NCBI GenBank assembly: GCA_963797005.1
Contig: CAWCOF010000009.1
Location: 1-64,000 of the forward strand
Length of the DNA stretch: 64,000 nt
Direction: 5' to 3'
Origin: AWTP1-13 sp963797005
GTDB lineage: Bacteria > Pseudomonadota > Alphaproteobacteria > Rhizobiales > Hyphomicrobiaceae
Shown here one piece after another: positions 36,086 to 45,626 of the stretch. The stretch's first letter is position 1. Each line of letters starts with the position of its first letter. The notes under the pieces are model-generated. The model had not been told where the DNA came from, did not search any database, and was given only the letters and a program-made list of their open reading frames with translations. Made by a program: the position numbers and the translations under genes.

Positions 36086-39000
36086 GCGTTTCCGAGCCCT
36101 TCATCAGGCGGCCCATTGCCACCACGCTCCTGGGCATCGCGGTCATGCTGGGCGGTGCGCTCGGCTACTGGTGGCTGCCGGTGTCCTCCCTGCCGCAGGT
36201 CGACTTTCCCACCATCCAGATCACGACCCAACTGCCCGGCGCCAACCCGGAAACCACCGCCAACCTGGTGACCGGTCCGCTCGAGCGCCAGCTCGGGCAG
36301 ATCCAGGCGCTCGACCGGATGACCTCGTCATCGTCCTACGGCATCAGCCAGATCACGCTGCAGTTCGCGCTCGCCCGCGACATCGATGCGGCCGCGCAAG
36401 ACGTGCAGGCCGCCATCAACGCCGCAGGCTCGACCCTGCCGCGCAATCTCCCCTACCCGCCGACGTACGCCAAGGTGAACCCCGCCGACGCGCCGATCAT
36501 GACGCTGGCGCTCACCTCCGACACCATCCCGCTGCGGCAGATGAGCGACCTTGCCGACACGCTGATGGCGCAGCGGCTGAGCACCGTGCCCGGCATCGGC
36601 CACGTGTCGGTCGAGGGCGGCATCAAGCCCGCGGTCCGCATCCAGGCCGACCTCGCCCGCCTCGCCGTCTACGGCATCAGCATGGCGGACCTGCGCGCCG
36701 CCATCATTGCTGCCAACGTCTCCGGCCCCAAGGGCTCGCTGGACGGGCCGTTCCAGTCCTACACCATCGCCACCAACGACCAGATCACCAACGCGGACGC
36801 CTACAAGTCCGTCATCGTCGCCTACCGCAACAACGCGCCCGTGCTCCTGCAGGACGTGGCCGAGGTCGTCGACAGTCTGGAGAACAGCAGGGTCGGCGGC
36901 TGGTACCAGGATGTGCCGGCGGTCATCATCGATGTCTTCCGCCAGCCCGGCGCCAACGTCATCGCGACCGTGCAGGCCATCAAGCGCGAGCTGCCCCGGC
37001 TGCAGACTGCGATGCCGACCGGCATCAAGCTCACCATGGTGCATGATCGCACGAGCACCATCCGCGCCTCCGTGCACGACGTGCAGTTCACGCTGTGCCT
37101 GAGCGTCGGCCTGGTCGTGCTGGTTGTGCTCATCTTCCTGCGCACGATCCGCGCCACCATCATCGCGGGCGTGGCGCTGCCCCTCTCGCTCGTCGCCACC
37201 TTCGGCGTCATGTGGTTCTGCGGGTTCTCGCTCGACAACCTCTCCTTGATGGCGCTGACGATCGGCACCGGCTTCATCGTCGATGATGCCATCGTCATGA
37301 TCGAGAACATCGTGCGCCACATGGAGAAGGGCGAGCGCCCGCTGGACGCCGCGCTCAAGGGCGCCAAGGAGATCGGCTTCACGGTGATCTCGCTGACGTT
37401 GTCGCTGATCGCGGTGTTCATTCCGCTGCTGTTCATGACCGGCCTGGTCGGCCGCATGTTCCGCGAGTTCGCGCTGACGCTCACCATTGCCGTCGTCATC
37501 TCGGCGATCGTGTCGCTGACGCTGACGCCGATGATGTGCGCACGCATGCTGCGCCGCGAGGCTGCCGGCCACGAGAGCCGCCTGTCGCGCTTCTTCAACG
37601 CTCCCATCGATCGCGTGTTGGCCGGCTACCAACGCACGCTGGAATGGGTGCTGCGGCACGAGCGCGCCACTTTGATCACCACGTTCGCCACCCTGGTCAT
37701 CACCATCGCCCTCTACGTGATCGTGCCCAAGGGCTTCCTGCCGCTGCAGGACACGGGGCTGATCACGGCGGTGATGGAGGCCGACCCCGAGGTGTCCTTC
37801 GCCGAGATGGAGCGCCTGCAGAACACCATCGGCGATGCCATCCGCAAGGACCCCGACGTCCAAGGCGTGGTCACGGTGGTGGGCGTCAGCGCCATCAATC
37901 CCACCCCCAATGCCGGACACCTCAAGGTCACGCTGAAGCCGCGCAGCGAGCGACAATCGAGCGTGTCGGTGGTCATAGCGCGCCTGCAGAAGGCGGTGGG
38001 CGGGGTGCCGGGCATGACCGTCTACTTCCAGGCGGTGCAGGACATCCAGATCAGCACGCGTGCCAGCCGCGCCCAGTTCCAGTACACGCTGGTCGGCGCC
38101 GACGCCGACGAGGTTTCGACCTGGTCTACGCGCCTCGCCGACAAGCTGCGCGACTCACCGGATCTGCGCGAGGTCACCTCGGAGGCGCAGGAGGGCGGTC
38201 TGCGCGCCATGGTGCGGGTCGACCGGGAGACGGCGGGCCGGCTCGGCGTGTCGATGCAGGCCGTCAACGACGCGCTCAACGATGCCTACGGGCAGCGGCA
38301 GATCTCCACCATCTACGGGCAATCCAACCAGTACCGCGTGGTGCTGGAGGCCCTGCCGCGGTATCAGAGCGACCCTTCGGCGCTTGCCCGGGTCTACGTT
38401 CCGGGCACCGGGGGCGTACAGGTGCCGCTGAGCTCGGTGGCCAGCATCGAGCGCCGCACGGCTCCGCTCGCCGTGTTCCACCAGGAGCAGTTCCCCTCCG
38501 TCACCATCAGCTTCAACCTCGCCCCGCACGCTTCGCTGAGCGACGCGGTTGCGGCCATCACCGAGGCGAGCACGGCGATCGGCATGCCCGCCTCCGTCAC
38601 GGGCAGCTACTCGGGCGACGCCGACGAGTTCACCAAGTCGCTGCAGGGCCAACCCTGGCTGATGCTGGCGGCCGTCATCACCATCTACATCGTGCTGGGC
38701 GTGCTCTACGAGAGCTTCGTGCACCCCTTCACGATCCTCACCACGCTGCCATCGGCGGGGATCGGCGCGCTGCTCGCGCTGATGCTCGTTGGCATGGACT
38801 TCTCGTTCGTTGCGCTGATCGGCATCGTGCTGCTGATGGGCATCGTCAAGAAGAACGCGATCATGATGATCGACTTCGCGCTCGAGGCCGAGAGGACGCA
38901 GGGCCTCTCGCCGCACGATTCGATCATGCAGGCCTGCCTCCTGCGCTTCCGGCCGATCATGATGACGACGCTGGCGGCGCTGTTCGGCGCGCTGCCGCTG

Positions 39001-39207
39001 GCGCTGGAATCCGGCACCGGCTCGGAGCTTCGCAATCCGCTCGGCGTGACCATCGTCGGCGGCCTGCTGCTCTCTCAGCTGCTCACGCTCTACACGACGC
39101 CCGTCATCTATCTCGCCATGGAGCGCGTGCGGGCCCGCCTGTCGCCGGCGCCGCGGCAGCCGGCCGCCGACTACCCGGAGACGGCTCAACGGCAGCCGGC
39201 GGAGTAG
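36082..39207 (+). CDS. mdtB: RND multidrug efflux permease (MdtB-like)
   Basis: The 1041-residue protein is a full-length HAE-type RND permease, a proton-driven drug exporter of twelve helices with two large periplasmic loops. It starts MSVSEPFIRRPIATTLL. The proton-relay pair is in TGFIVDDAIVMIENIVRHME in helix 4, and GIVLLMGIVKKNAIMMIDFA lies in helix 10. The start at 36082 overlaps the adaptor stop, and the second permease begins 4 bases after its stop. As in enterobacterial MdtABC, two different permeases are expected to form a mixed trimer. No outer-membrane TolC-type gene is in the operon. Confidence 0.93.
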   Translation: MSVSEPFIRRPIATTLLGIAVMLGGALGYWWLPVSSLPQVDFPTIQITTQLPGANPETTANLVTGPLERQLGQIQALDRMTSSSSYGISQITLQFALARDIDAAAQDVQAAINAAGSTLPRNLPYPPTYAKVNPADAPIMTLALTSDTIPLRQMSDLADTLMAQRLSTVPGIGHVSVEGGIKPAVRIQADLARLAVYGISMADLRAAIIAANVSGPKGSLDGPFQSYTIATNDQITNADAYKSVIVAYRNNAPVLLQDVAEVVDSLENSRVGGWYQDVPAVIIDVFRQPGANVIATVQAIKRELPRLQTAMPTGIKLTMVHDRTSTIRASVHDVQFTLCLSVGLVVLVVLIFLRTIRATIIAGVALPLSLVATFGVMWFCGFSLDNLSLMALTIGTGFIVDDAIVMIENIVRHMEKGERPLDAALKGAKEIGFTVISLTLSLIAVFIPLLFMTGLVGRMFREFALTLTIAVVISAIVSLTLTPMMCARMLRREAAGHESRLSRFFNAPIDRVLAGYQRTLEWVLRHERATLITTFATLVITIALYVIVPKGFLPLQDTGLITAVMEADPEVSFAEMERLQNTIGDAIRKDPDVQGVVTVVGVSAINPTPNAGHLKVTLKPRSERQSSVSVVIARLQKAVGGVPGMTVYFQAVQDIQISTRASRAQFQYTLVGADADEVSTWSTRLADKLRDSPDLREVTSEAQEGGLRAMVRVDRETAGRLGVSMQAVNDALNDAYGQRQISTIYGQSNQYRVVLEALPRYQSDPSALARVYVPGTGGVQVPLSSVASIERRTAPLAVFHQEQFPSVTISFNLAPHASLSDAVAAITEASTAIGMPASVTGSYSGDADEFTKSLQGQPWLMLAAVITIYIVLGVLYESFVHPFTILTTLPSAGIGALLALMLVGMDFSFVALIGIVLLMGIVKKNAIMMIDFALEAERTQGLSPHDSIMQACLLRFRPIMMTTLAALFGALPLALESGTGSELRNPLGVTIVGGLLLSQLLTLYTTPVIYLAMERVRARLSPAPRQPAADYPETAQRQPAE

Positions 39208-39211
39208 GCCG

Positions 39212-42200
39212 ATGAACTTCTCCCGTCTCTTCATCGAGCGGCCGATCGGCACCTCGCTGCTGGCCATGGGCCTCTTCCTGCTCGGCGTTGTCGCTTACCG
39301 CTTCCTGCCGGTGGCGAGCCTGCCCTCGGTCGAGTTTCCGACCATCCGCGTATCGGCCAGACTGCCCGGCGCCGACCCCGAGACCATGGCGGCCCGGGTG
39401 GCGGCGCCGCTCGAGCGGCGGCTCGGCGAGATCGCCGGCATCACCGAGATGACATCGGCGAATTCCCTGGGGTCGTCGCGGATCGCCATCCAGTTCGACC
39501 TCAACCGCAGCATCGAAGGCGCGGCCCAGGACGTGCAGGCCGCGCTCAACGCGGCGGCCGCCGACCTCCCCGCCGACATGCCGTCGCTGCCCGACTTCCG
39601 CAAGTCCAACCCCGCGGCCCGGCCGATCCTGATCCTGGCGCTGACCTCCAAGACGATCCGGGCGAGCGACATGTACGATGCCGCCGACACCGTCCTGCTG
39701 CAGCGCCTCAGCCAGGTGCAGGGCGTGGCCGAGGTCACCGTCGCCGGCGCCGAGCAGCCGGCCATGCGCGTGCGCGTCAACCCGATGCTGCTCTCGACCA
39801 TGGGGCTTGCCATCGAGGACGTGCGCACGGCGATCGCAAGCGCCAATTCACTGGCGCCACTCGGCATTGTCGAGGGCGCCAAGCAGGCGATCGCGCTCGA
39901 GACCAATGCGCAGCTCAAGACCGTCGACGACTACAACCGCATCGTCATCAAGACGGTGAACGGCAACGTCGTGCGCCTGGGCGACGTGGCCAAGGTGGCG
40001 AAGGCGACCCGGACTTCGCGCTCGGCGGCGATGTTCAACAACCAGCCCGCCATCCTGATCACGGTTACCAAGAGCGCGGACGCCAATGTGCTCGAGACGG
40101 TCGATCGCATCAAAGAGCTGCTCCCGGAGGTCAAGCGCTGGATCCCCGAAGGGATCGACATTTCGATCCTGTCGGACCGGACGACCACGCTGCGCGCCAG
40201 CGTGCACGACATGCAGCTCACGCTCGGGTTGTCGATCGTGCTGGTGATGCTCGTGGTCTACGTGTTCCTGCGGCGTCCGACCCCCACCATCGCGGCGGGC
40301 ATCACCGTGCCCCTGTCGCTGGCCGGCACCTGCGCGGCCATGTGGGCGGCGGGGTTCTCCATCAACAACCTGACCCTGATGGCGCTGGCCGTCTCCGTCG
40401 GCTTCGTCGTCGACGACGCCATCGTCATGATCGAGAACATGTTCCGCAACCTGGAGCGTGGCGCCTCGCCGATGCGCGCGGCCATGGACGGCGCGCGGCA
40501 GATCGGCTTCACCGTGATCTCGATCAGCGTGTCGCTGGTGGCCGCCTTCATCCCGCTGCTGTTCATGCAGGGCGTGGTCGGCCGGCTGCTCAGGGAGTTC
40601 TCCGTCACGCTGATCGTTGCGATTGCCGTCTCGACGATCGTGTCCCTGACGATTACGCCCATGGTGTGCGCGCATTTCGTGCGCTCGGGCCCCAGCGCCG
40701 ACGCCACGCGGCTCGACCGCGCCGTCGAAGCCGTCATGGGCTGGCTGGTGCGCGCCTATGCCCAGTCCCTCGACGTGGCGCTCCGCCATCGCGTCCTCAC
40801 CATGCTCGTGATGATTGCCACCGTCGCCGCGACGATCAATCTCTACGTCAAGGCGCCGAAGGACTACTTCCCGCGCGGCGACTCCGGCCTGGTGTTCGGG
40901 GCGACGCGGGCCTCGCCCGACATCTCGTTCGAGGCCATGTCGAAGCTGCAGCGCCAGGCGCTCGAGATCGTGCTGACCGATCCGGCCGTCGACGGCGTCG
41001 GCTCCTCGGTCGGCGCCTCCGGCTGGAACGCCTCGGTCAACCAGGGGCGCATGTTCATCGGCCTGAAGCCGAGCAGCGAGCGCGGCGGCCTGAGCACGGG
41101 GCGCGTCGTCGACCGCATCCGCCGGTCGCTCTCCGTCGTCCATGGCCTCGACGTCTTCATGGTCCCGGCACGGGACATTCGCACCGGCGCCCGCTCGTCA
41201 CGCTCGGAATTCCAGTACACCTTCTGGAGCCCGGAGGTCGGCGAGCTCTACGACTGGGTGCCGAAGGTGGTCGATCGACTGAGCGAGACGCCCGGCTTCA
41301 CCGAGGTGTCGATCGACCGCGAGCAGGGTGGCTTGCAGGCCAACATTTCCATCAACCGGCAGGCGGCCGCGCAACTGGGCGTACGCGTGCAGGACATCAA
41401 CAGCGCGCTCAACAACGCTTTCTCCGAGCGCCAGATCTCCGTGATCTACACGCAGCGCAATCAGTACCGCGTGATCCTGGAGATCGATCCCCGCTTCCAG
41501 CGCGACCCTTCCGACTTCTCGCGCATCTTCGTGCCGGGCCGCGACGGCGCGCAGATACCGCTCGCCAGCGTGATCGAGGTCAGCAAGGGCATCGCGCCGC
41601 TGGTCATCAATCATCAGGGGCCGTTTCCCGCCGTCACCGTCAGCTATGGCTTGTCGGCGGACATGCCGCTCGCGGAGGCGCAGGAGGCCATCGAGCAGGC
41701 GATCGCCGAGCTGCACAAGCCCGATTCGATCCGGGCCGAGCCGGCCGGCGACGCCAAGGCCTACCAGCAGCAGGCCGGCGGCCAGGTCCTCCTCATCATC
41801 GCGGCCCTGCTCGCCGTCTACATCGTGCTCGGTGTGCTCTACGAGAGCCTGGCGCACCCGCTCACCATCATCTCCACCCTGCCCTCGGCAGGCCTCGGCG
41901 CGCTGGTCGCGCTTCGGCTGGCCGGCATGGAGCTGTCCATCATCGGCTTCATCGGCATCATCCTGCTGATCGGCATCGTCAAGAAGAACGGCATCATGCT
42001 GGTCGATTTCGCGCTCGAGGCGGAGCGTGATCGCGGCCTTTCGGCGGCGCGCGCCATCCGCGAAGCCTGTCTCGTCAGGTTCCGGCCGATCATGATGACG
42101 ACATTTGCCGCGCTGCTGGGCGCCGTCCCCCTCGCGGTCATGGTCGGGCCGGGCTCGGAGCTGCGCCAGCCGCTGGGCGTTTCGATCATCGGCGGCCTCA

Positions 42201-42325
42201 TCGTGTCGCAGGTGCTCACCCTCTACACGACGCCGGTGATCTACCTGCTGCTCGACCGGCTGCATCGCCGCCTGTGGGGGAAGGGGCGCGAGGAGCCGGC
42301 AGCGGCGCATGCGACCGCGGCCTGA
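39212..42325 (+). CDS. mdtC: RND multidrug efflux permease (MdtC-like)
   Basis: The 1037-residue partner permease starts MNFSRLFIERPIGTSLLAMG. It has the same architecture as the preceding gene: VGFVVDDAIVMIENMFRNLE for the proton relay, a second half with GIILLIGIVKKNGIMLVDFA, and a C-terminal VLTLYTTPVIYLLLDRLHRR motif. The two permeases are clearly paralogous. The MNF start is typical of MdtC. With the preceding two genes it forms a compact operon, which supports a heteromeric pump for drugs or bile-salt-like compounds; substrates cannot be inferred further. Confidence 0.93.
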   Translation: MNFSRLFIERPIGTSLLAMGLFLLGVVAYRFLPVASLPSVEFPTIRVSARLPGADPETMAARVAAPLERRLGEIAGITEMTSANSLGSSRIAIQFDLNRSIEGAAQDVQAALNAAAADLPADMPSLPDFRKSNPAARPILILALTSKTIRASDMYDAADTVLLQRLSQVQGVAEVTVAGAEQPAMRVRVNPMLLSTMGLAIEDVRTAIASANSLAPLGIVEGAKQAIALETNAQLKTVDDYNRIVIKTVNGNVVRLGDVAKVAKATRTSRSAAMFNNQPAILITVTKSADANVLETVDRIKELLPEVKRWIPEGIDISILSDRTTTLRASVHDMQLTLGLSIVLVMLVVYVFLRRPTPTIAAGITVPLSLAGTCAAMWAAGFSINNLTLMALAVSVGFVVDDAIVMIENMFRNLERGASPMRAAMDGARQIGFTVISISVSLVAAFIPLLFMQGVVGRLLREFSVTLIVAIAVSTIVSLTITPMVCAHFVRSGPSADATRLDRAVEAVMGWLVRAYAQSLDVALRHRVLTMLVMIATVAATINLYVKAPKDYFPRGDSGLVFGATRASPDISFEAMSKLQRQALEIVLTDPAVDGVGSSVGASGWNASVNQGRMFIGLKPSSERGGLSTGRVVDRIRRSLSVVHGLDVFMVPARDIRTGARSSRSEFQYTFWSPEVGELYDWVPKVVDRLSETPGFTEVSIDREQGGLQANISINRQAAAQLGVRVQDINSALNNAFSERQISVIYTQRNQYRVILEIDPRFQRDPSDFSRIFVPGRDGAQIPLASVIEVSKGIAPLVINHQGPFPAVTVSYGLSADMPLAEAQEAIEQAIAELHKPDSIRAEPAGDAKAYQQQAGGQVLLIIAALLAVYIVLGVLYESLAHPLTIISTLPSAGLGALVALRLAGMELSIIGFIGIILLIGIVKKNGIMLVDFALEAERDRGLSAARAIREACLVRFRPIMMTTFAALLGAVPLAVMVGPGSELRQPLGVSIIGGLIVSQVLTLYTTPVIYLLLDRLHRRLWGKGREEPAAAHATAA

Positions 42326-42355
42326 TGCGCGGGAGGTTGCTCGGCGGGGCGAGGC

Positions 42356-42826
42356 TCAGCGGCACCGCGGTTCCGGCGTGCATGTGCAGCCGTTGTCGCA
42401 CGTGAGCACGGCGCGCGCACAGCCGGCGCCGGAAACGCAGGTGCCGGTCGCGACCACGAGACGGTTGCCACGGCAGGCGCAGGACGGCACGCACACCTGG
42501 CGGTCGGTGCGGCGATCGCAGGTGCCGAGCGCGGCATTGCAGCCGCCCTCGGTCGTGACCGCCGTATTGCCGACACAGGTGACGGCGCCGATCACGCGCG
42601 ACCCGCAGTTCTGCCGCCGCTCCTCGACCTCACGGCAGGTGCCCGAGCACATGCTGCGGCGAACCACGAGCGTATCGCCAATGCAGGCGAACGTGCTGCG
42701 TCCGCCATTCGGGCATTGAACGTCCGCCGAACAGGTTTGCGCGCGCGCCGCTGGGGCCCAAAGGAGCGCGGCGAGCAACAGCAGCGTCCCAACCAGGGTT
42801 AACGCCGTACGCTTCGAGCGTTGCAT
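42356..42826 (-). CDS. Secreted cysteine-rich protein with three internal repeats
   Basis: The 156-residue precursor has a signal peptide (TALTLVGTLLLLAALLWAP, cut near ARA-QT). The mature part has about 18 cysteines. Three segments repeat a C-x-G-[DN]-x-L/A-V pattern: CIGDTLVVRRSMCSGTC, CVGNTAVTTEGGCNAALGTC and CRGNRLVVATGTCVSGAGC. The even number of cysteines suggests a disulfide-stabilised exported protein. I do not recognise a family. It is convergent with mdtC, its stop about 30 bases away, and divergent from the DUF992 gene. Confidence 0.7.
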   Translation of the reverse strand: MQRSKRTALTLVGTLLLLAALLWAPAARAQTCSADVQCPNGGRSTFACIGDTLVVRRSMCSGTCREVEERRQNCGSRVIGAVTCVGNTAVTTEGGCNAALGTCDRRTDRQVCVPSCACRGNRLVVATGTCVSGAGCARAVLTCDNGCTCTPEPRCR

Positions 42827-42916
42827 GTCGTTCTGCTCCCGGACTTTCAATGGCCAAGATTCCATGATGCTTTGGTCTCTCGATTGACGTGCAGGACACC
42901 TTGATAGGGGGAACTC

Positions 42917-43393
42917 GTGATCAGACATGCATCCATCCTGGCGGTCGCCGCCTGCCTGACGGGCCTGGCCGCAGCCGAAGCACAGGCGCAGGCGCGCGTG
43001 GAGGTGGGCGTGCTCACCTGCACGGTGCGCGGCGGGACCGGCTTCATCGTCGGCTCGACCAAGGACCTGAGCTGCCGCTTCAATCGGCCCGGGCGCGATG
43101 AGTTCTATCATGGCACCATCTCCAAGTTCGGCATCGACATCGGCACAACCAAGCAGTCCTCGATTGCCTGGGCGGTGCTGGCACCGACCGCCCAACTGCC
43201 GCCGGGCTCTCTCAGCGGCAACTACGGCGGCGTCAGCGCGGAGGCAACCGTCGGCGTCGGGATCGGCGCCAACGCACTGATCGGCGGCTCGAGCAAGAAC
43301 ATCATTCTCCAGCCGCTGAGCGTGCAGGCGCAGCAGGGCCTCAACATTGCCGCTGGCATCGCCGCCCTGTCGCTGCGGGCGAATAGGCGCTAG
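42917..43393 (+). CDS. DUF992-family exported protein
   Basis: The 158-residue protein has a signal peptide (ASILAVAACLTGLAAAEAQA) and the DUF992 pattern: VEVGVLTCTVRGGTGFIVGS, LSCRFNRPG, YHGTISKFGIDIG and WAVLAPTAQLPPGSLSGNY, followed by the VGVGIGANALIGGS segment. The family is common in Rhizobiales and of unknown function, probably periplasmic, with one disulfide. The TAG stop lies inside the terminal arm of a palindromic element (43390-43476). Confidence 0.88.
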   Translation: MIRHASILAVAACLTGLAAAEAQAQARVEVGVLTCTVRGGTGFIVGSTKDLSCRFNRPGRDEFYHGTISKFGIDIGTTKQSSIAWAVLAPTAQLPPGSLSGNYGGVSAEATVGVGIGANALIGGSSKNIILQPLSVQAQQGLNIAAGIAALSLRANRR

Positions 43394-43476
43394 TGTCCTG
43401 ATCGCGAAATTCGTCTCCCGATGCCGCGAACTTGGCCGCGAGCTTGGTACGAATTTCGCGATCTGAAGGACACTAG
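43390..43476. repeat. Nested palindromic element A
   Basis: Outer arms CTAGTGTCC (43390-43398) and GGACACTAG (43468-43476) enclose inner arms GATCGCGAAATTCGT (43400-43414) and ACGAATTTCGCGATC (43449-43463), both perfect. The left end supplies the DUF992 stop codon. Architecture matches element B 13 bases away. Confidence 0.88.
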
Positions 43477-43489
43477 AAAAATCATAATG

Positions 43490-43568
43490 CTAGTGTGATT
43501 TAGATCGAGAAGTCCGCTCCCGAACCTGGCATCACGCGGTGTGACGGACTTCTCGATCATCACACTAG
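43490..43568. repeat. Nested palindromic element B
   Basis: Outer arms CTAGTGTGAT (43490-43499) and ATCACACTAG (43559-43568) enclose inner arms GATCGAGAAGTCCG (43503-43516) and CGGACTTCTCGATC (43545-43558), all perfect. The right end holds the stop codon of the zinc peptidase on the minus strand. The CTAGTGT ends equal those of element A; inner sequences differ. Confidence 0.88.
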
Positions 43569-44255
43569 ATCCTGAGCACGCGGAACCAGCGCGCCACGTC
43601 GAGCAGGCTCATGGCCGCTGCTGCGACGTAGGTGAAAGCCGCCGCCCGCAGGATCTGCTTCGCTGCCGGCATGTCGCGATCCTCGATGTAGCGGCCGGCC
43701 TTGAGCACGGGAAGCGCACGGCGGAAGCTCGCGTCGAACTCCACGGGCAGCGTCACCGCGTGCAGGAGGATCGACAGGGCGAAGATCAGCACGCCGGCGA
43801 ACACCTCGATCAGCACGATATTCGGCGCCTTGGCCAGCACCATGATGACCGGCGCCGCCAGCATCACCACCGCGCCCACCTTCTGCATGCGCATGGCCTG
43901 CTTGGCGAGCCTGGTGCGGGCGGCGAGCGGCGGAAAGCCCGTGGCGTCCTGCATGGCGTGGCCCGCCTCGTGTGCGGCGATCACCACGGCCGCCAGCGAG
44001 CGTCCCTTGAAGTGCGCCGGTGCGAGCCGCACCACCTTGGCATCGGGGTCGTAGTGGTCGCCGAGATTGGTCGTCTCCTCGACCTTGACGTGGCCGAGCT
44101 TCATCTCGTCGAGGACGTGGCGCGCGAACTCCCCGCCCGTGCCTGGAAAGTCGGGGCGATCGGCCGAATGCCGTCGCGATCACCCGGCCCACCCACATCT
44201 GCGGCAGCACGGCGAGCGCGAGGACAAGCCCGAGAACGATCACCATCACGGCCAA
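43565..44255 (-). CDS. Neutral zinc metallopeptidase (YugP-like), one frame break
   Basis: The joined product, about 229 residues, is a membrane zinc peptidase of the YugP group. The N-terminus has a membrane helix (VMVIVLGLVLALAVLPQMWV). The frame slips near 44165, then VKVEETTNLGDHYDPDAKVV follows. The zinc site HEAGHAMQD is in VIAAHEAGHAMQDATGFPPL, and two more helices (KVGAVVMLAAPVIMVLAKAP, VFAGVLIFALSILLHAVTLP) precede EFDASFRRALPVL. The open frame starts at TTG 44255; ATG 44246 is an alternative. The role is unknown. Confidence 0.85.
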
Positions 44256-44284
44256 GGCGGCACTCCGAGTTTCCGCGCGAAATC

Positions 44285-44404
44285 CCCCCTCCCCGTTTGC
44301 GGGGAGAGGGTTAGGGAGAGGGGCAGACGCTTCTTCAACGTCGGCGGTTGCCGCCGCCCCTCACCCCGACCCTCTCCCCATTGTGAAGAACAATGGGGAG
44401 AGGG
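44285..44404. repeat. CCCTCTCCCC-type repeat with a strong hairpin
   Basis: Two related units lie side by side. The right one has a perfect 15-bp stem, CCCTCTCCCCATTGT (44370-44384) and ACAATGGGGAGAGGG (44390-44404), with loop GAAGA. It ends 12 bases after the MetE-like stop on the minus strand and may act as its terminator. The same repeat type is at 4961-5050 and near 19060-19095. Confidence 0.75.
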
Positions 44405-44416
44405 AGAAGGGCGCCG

Positions 44417-45514
44417 CTACTTCCAAACCTCGCGCGCTACGTCGACGATCATGGCGAGCTTGGCCCACTGCTGGTCCTCGGTGAGGACGTTGCCCTCCTC
44501 GGTGGAGGCAAAGCCGCACTGGGGCGAAAGGCAGAGCTGGTCGAGCGGGGCATATTTCGTCGCCTCGTCGAGCCGGCGCTTGATATCGTCCTTCTTCTCC
44601 AGCGTGCCGCTCTTGGAGGTGACGAGGCCGACCACCACGCGCTTGTTGCCCTTGGGCAGGAAGCGCAGCGGCTCCAGCCCGCCCGCACGCTCGGTGTCGT
44701 ACTCGAGGAAATAGCCGTCGTAGTCGATGCCGCCGAGCAGGAGCTCGGCCACCGGCTCGTAGCCGCCCTCCGAGATCCAGGTGGAGCGGAAGTTGCCGCG
44801 GCACACATGGGTGGTGACCACCATGTCGGCGGGCTTCGACTTCAGGGCCGCATTGATGGTCTTGGCATAGATGCCGGCGAGCTTGTCGACCTCCTCGCCG
44901 CGCTGGCGCGCCTGGTCCATCTGCTCCTTGGAGCAAAGGTAGGCCCACACCGTGTCGTCGAGCTGCAGATAGCGGCAGCCCGCGTCGTAGAAGGCCTTGA
45001 TGGCCTTGCCGTAGAGCTTGCCCAGATCGTCGAAGTAGGCGCCGAGCTCCGGGTAGGCCGCCTTGCTGATCGCCGTCCGGCCGCCGCGGAAGTGCATCAC
45101 CGCCGGCGAGGGAATCGTCATCTTCGGCACGGCCTTGGTGTTGGCCTTGAGGAACTTGAAATGCTCGAGCATCGGGTGGTCGGCGGGGAAGTCGAGCTTG
45201 CCCGTCACTTTCAGGCTTTCGGGCTTGGTCTGGACCCCATGGAACTGGATGCCGTGGTCGAGCACCACACGCTCGCAGCCGGTCAGGTGCCAGAAGAAAT
45301 CGAAGTGCCACCACGAGCGGCGGAACTCCCCGTCCGTCGCCAGCTCGAGCCCGGCGTCGGCCTGCCTGGCGATGATCTTGCGGATCTCGTCATCCTCGAC
45401 GGCTCTTAATTGGTCGGGCGTGATCTCGCCCTTCTCGCGCTTGGCACGCGCCTCCTTCAGTGGCCGGGTGCGCAGCAGGCTGCCGACCATATCGGCGCGG
45501 AACGGCGGCTTCAT
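44417..45514 (-). CDS. MetE C-terminal-domain-like methyltransferase
   Basis: The 365-residue protein equals the catalytic C-terminal half of cobalamin-independent methionine synthase, like YxjG/YxjH and related methyltransferases. It starts MKPPFRADMVGSLLRT. ATDGEFRRSWWHFDFFWHL and RYLQLDDTVWAYLC are conserved. The zinc ligands appear in VVTTHVCRGN (His and Cys), the acidic FLEYDTERAG segment and LSPQCGFAS (Cys). No N-terminal MetE domain is present, so it probably uses a methyl donor other than the polyglutamylated folate used by MetE. A thioesterase gene is 112 bases upstream on the same strand. Confidence 0.88.
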   Translation of the reverse strand: MKPPFRADMVGSLLRTRPLKEARAKREKGEITPDQLRAVEDDEIRKIIARQADAGLELATDGEFRRSWWHFDFFWHLTGCERVVLDHGIQFHGVQTKPESLKVTGKLDFPADHPMLEHFKFLKANTKAVPKMTIPSPAVMHFRGGRTAISKAAYPELGAYFDDLGKLYGKAIKAFYDAGCRYLQLDDTVWAYLCSKEQMDQARQRGEEVDKLAGIYAKTINAALKSKPADMVVTTHVCRGNFRSTWISEGGYEPVAELLLGGIDYDGYFLEYDTERAGGLEPLRFLPKGNKRVVVGLVTSKSGTLEKKDDIKRRLDEATKYAPLDQLCLSPQCGFASTEEGNVLTEDQQWAKLAMIVDVAREVWK

Positions 45515-45626
45515 GGGGTGTCCTCCACAGGCTCGTTGCCACGACGGAAGACGGCGCCAAGCCCCGCGTCAACTGGAAAAGCGAAGACGGGTCACGTCAC
45601 AGGCCGGCGCCCATCGGCCGGGCGTC

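Noticed and set aside
45515..45626. SAM- or SAH-type riboswitch before the MetE-like gene
   Set aside because: The 112-base leader shows no conserved core or pseudoknot that I could match by eye.
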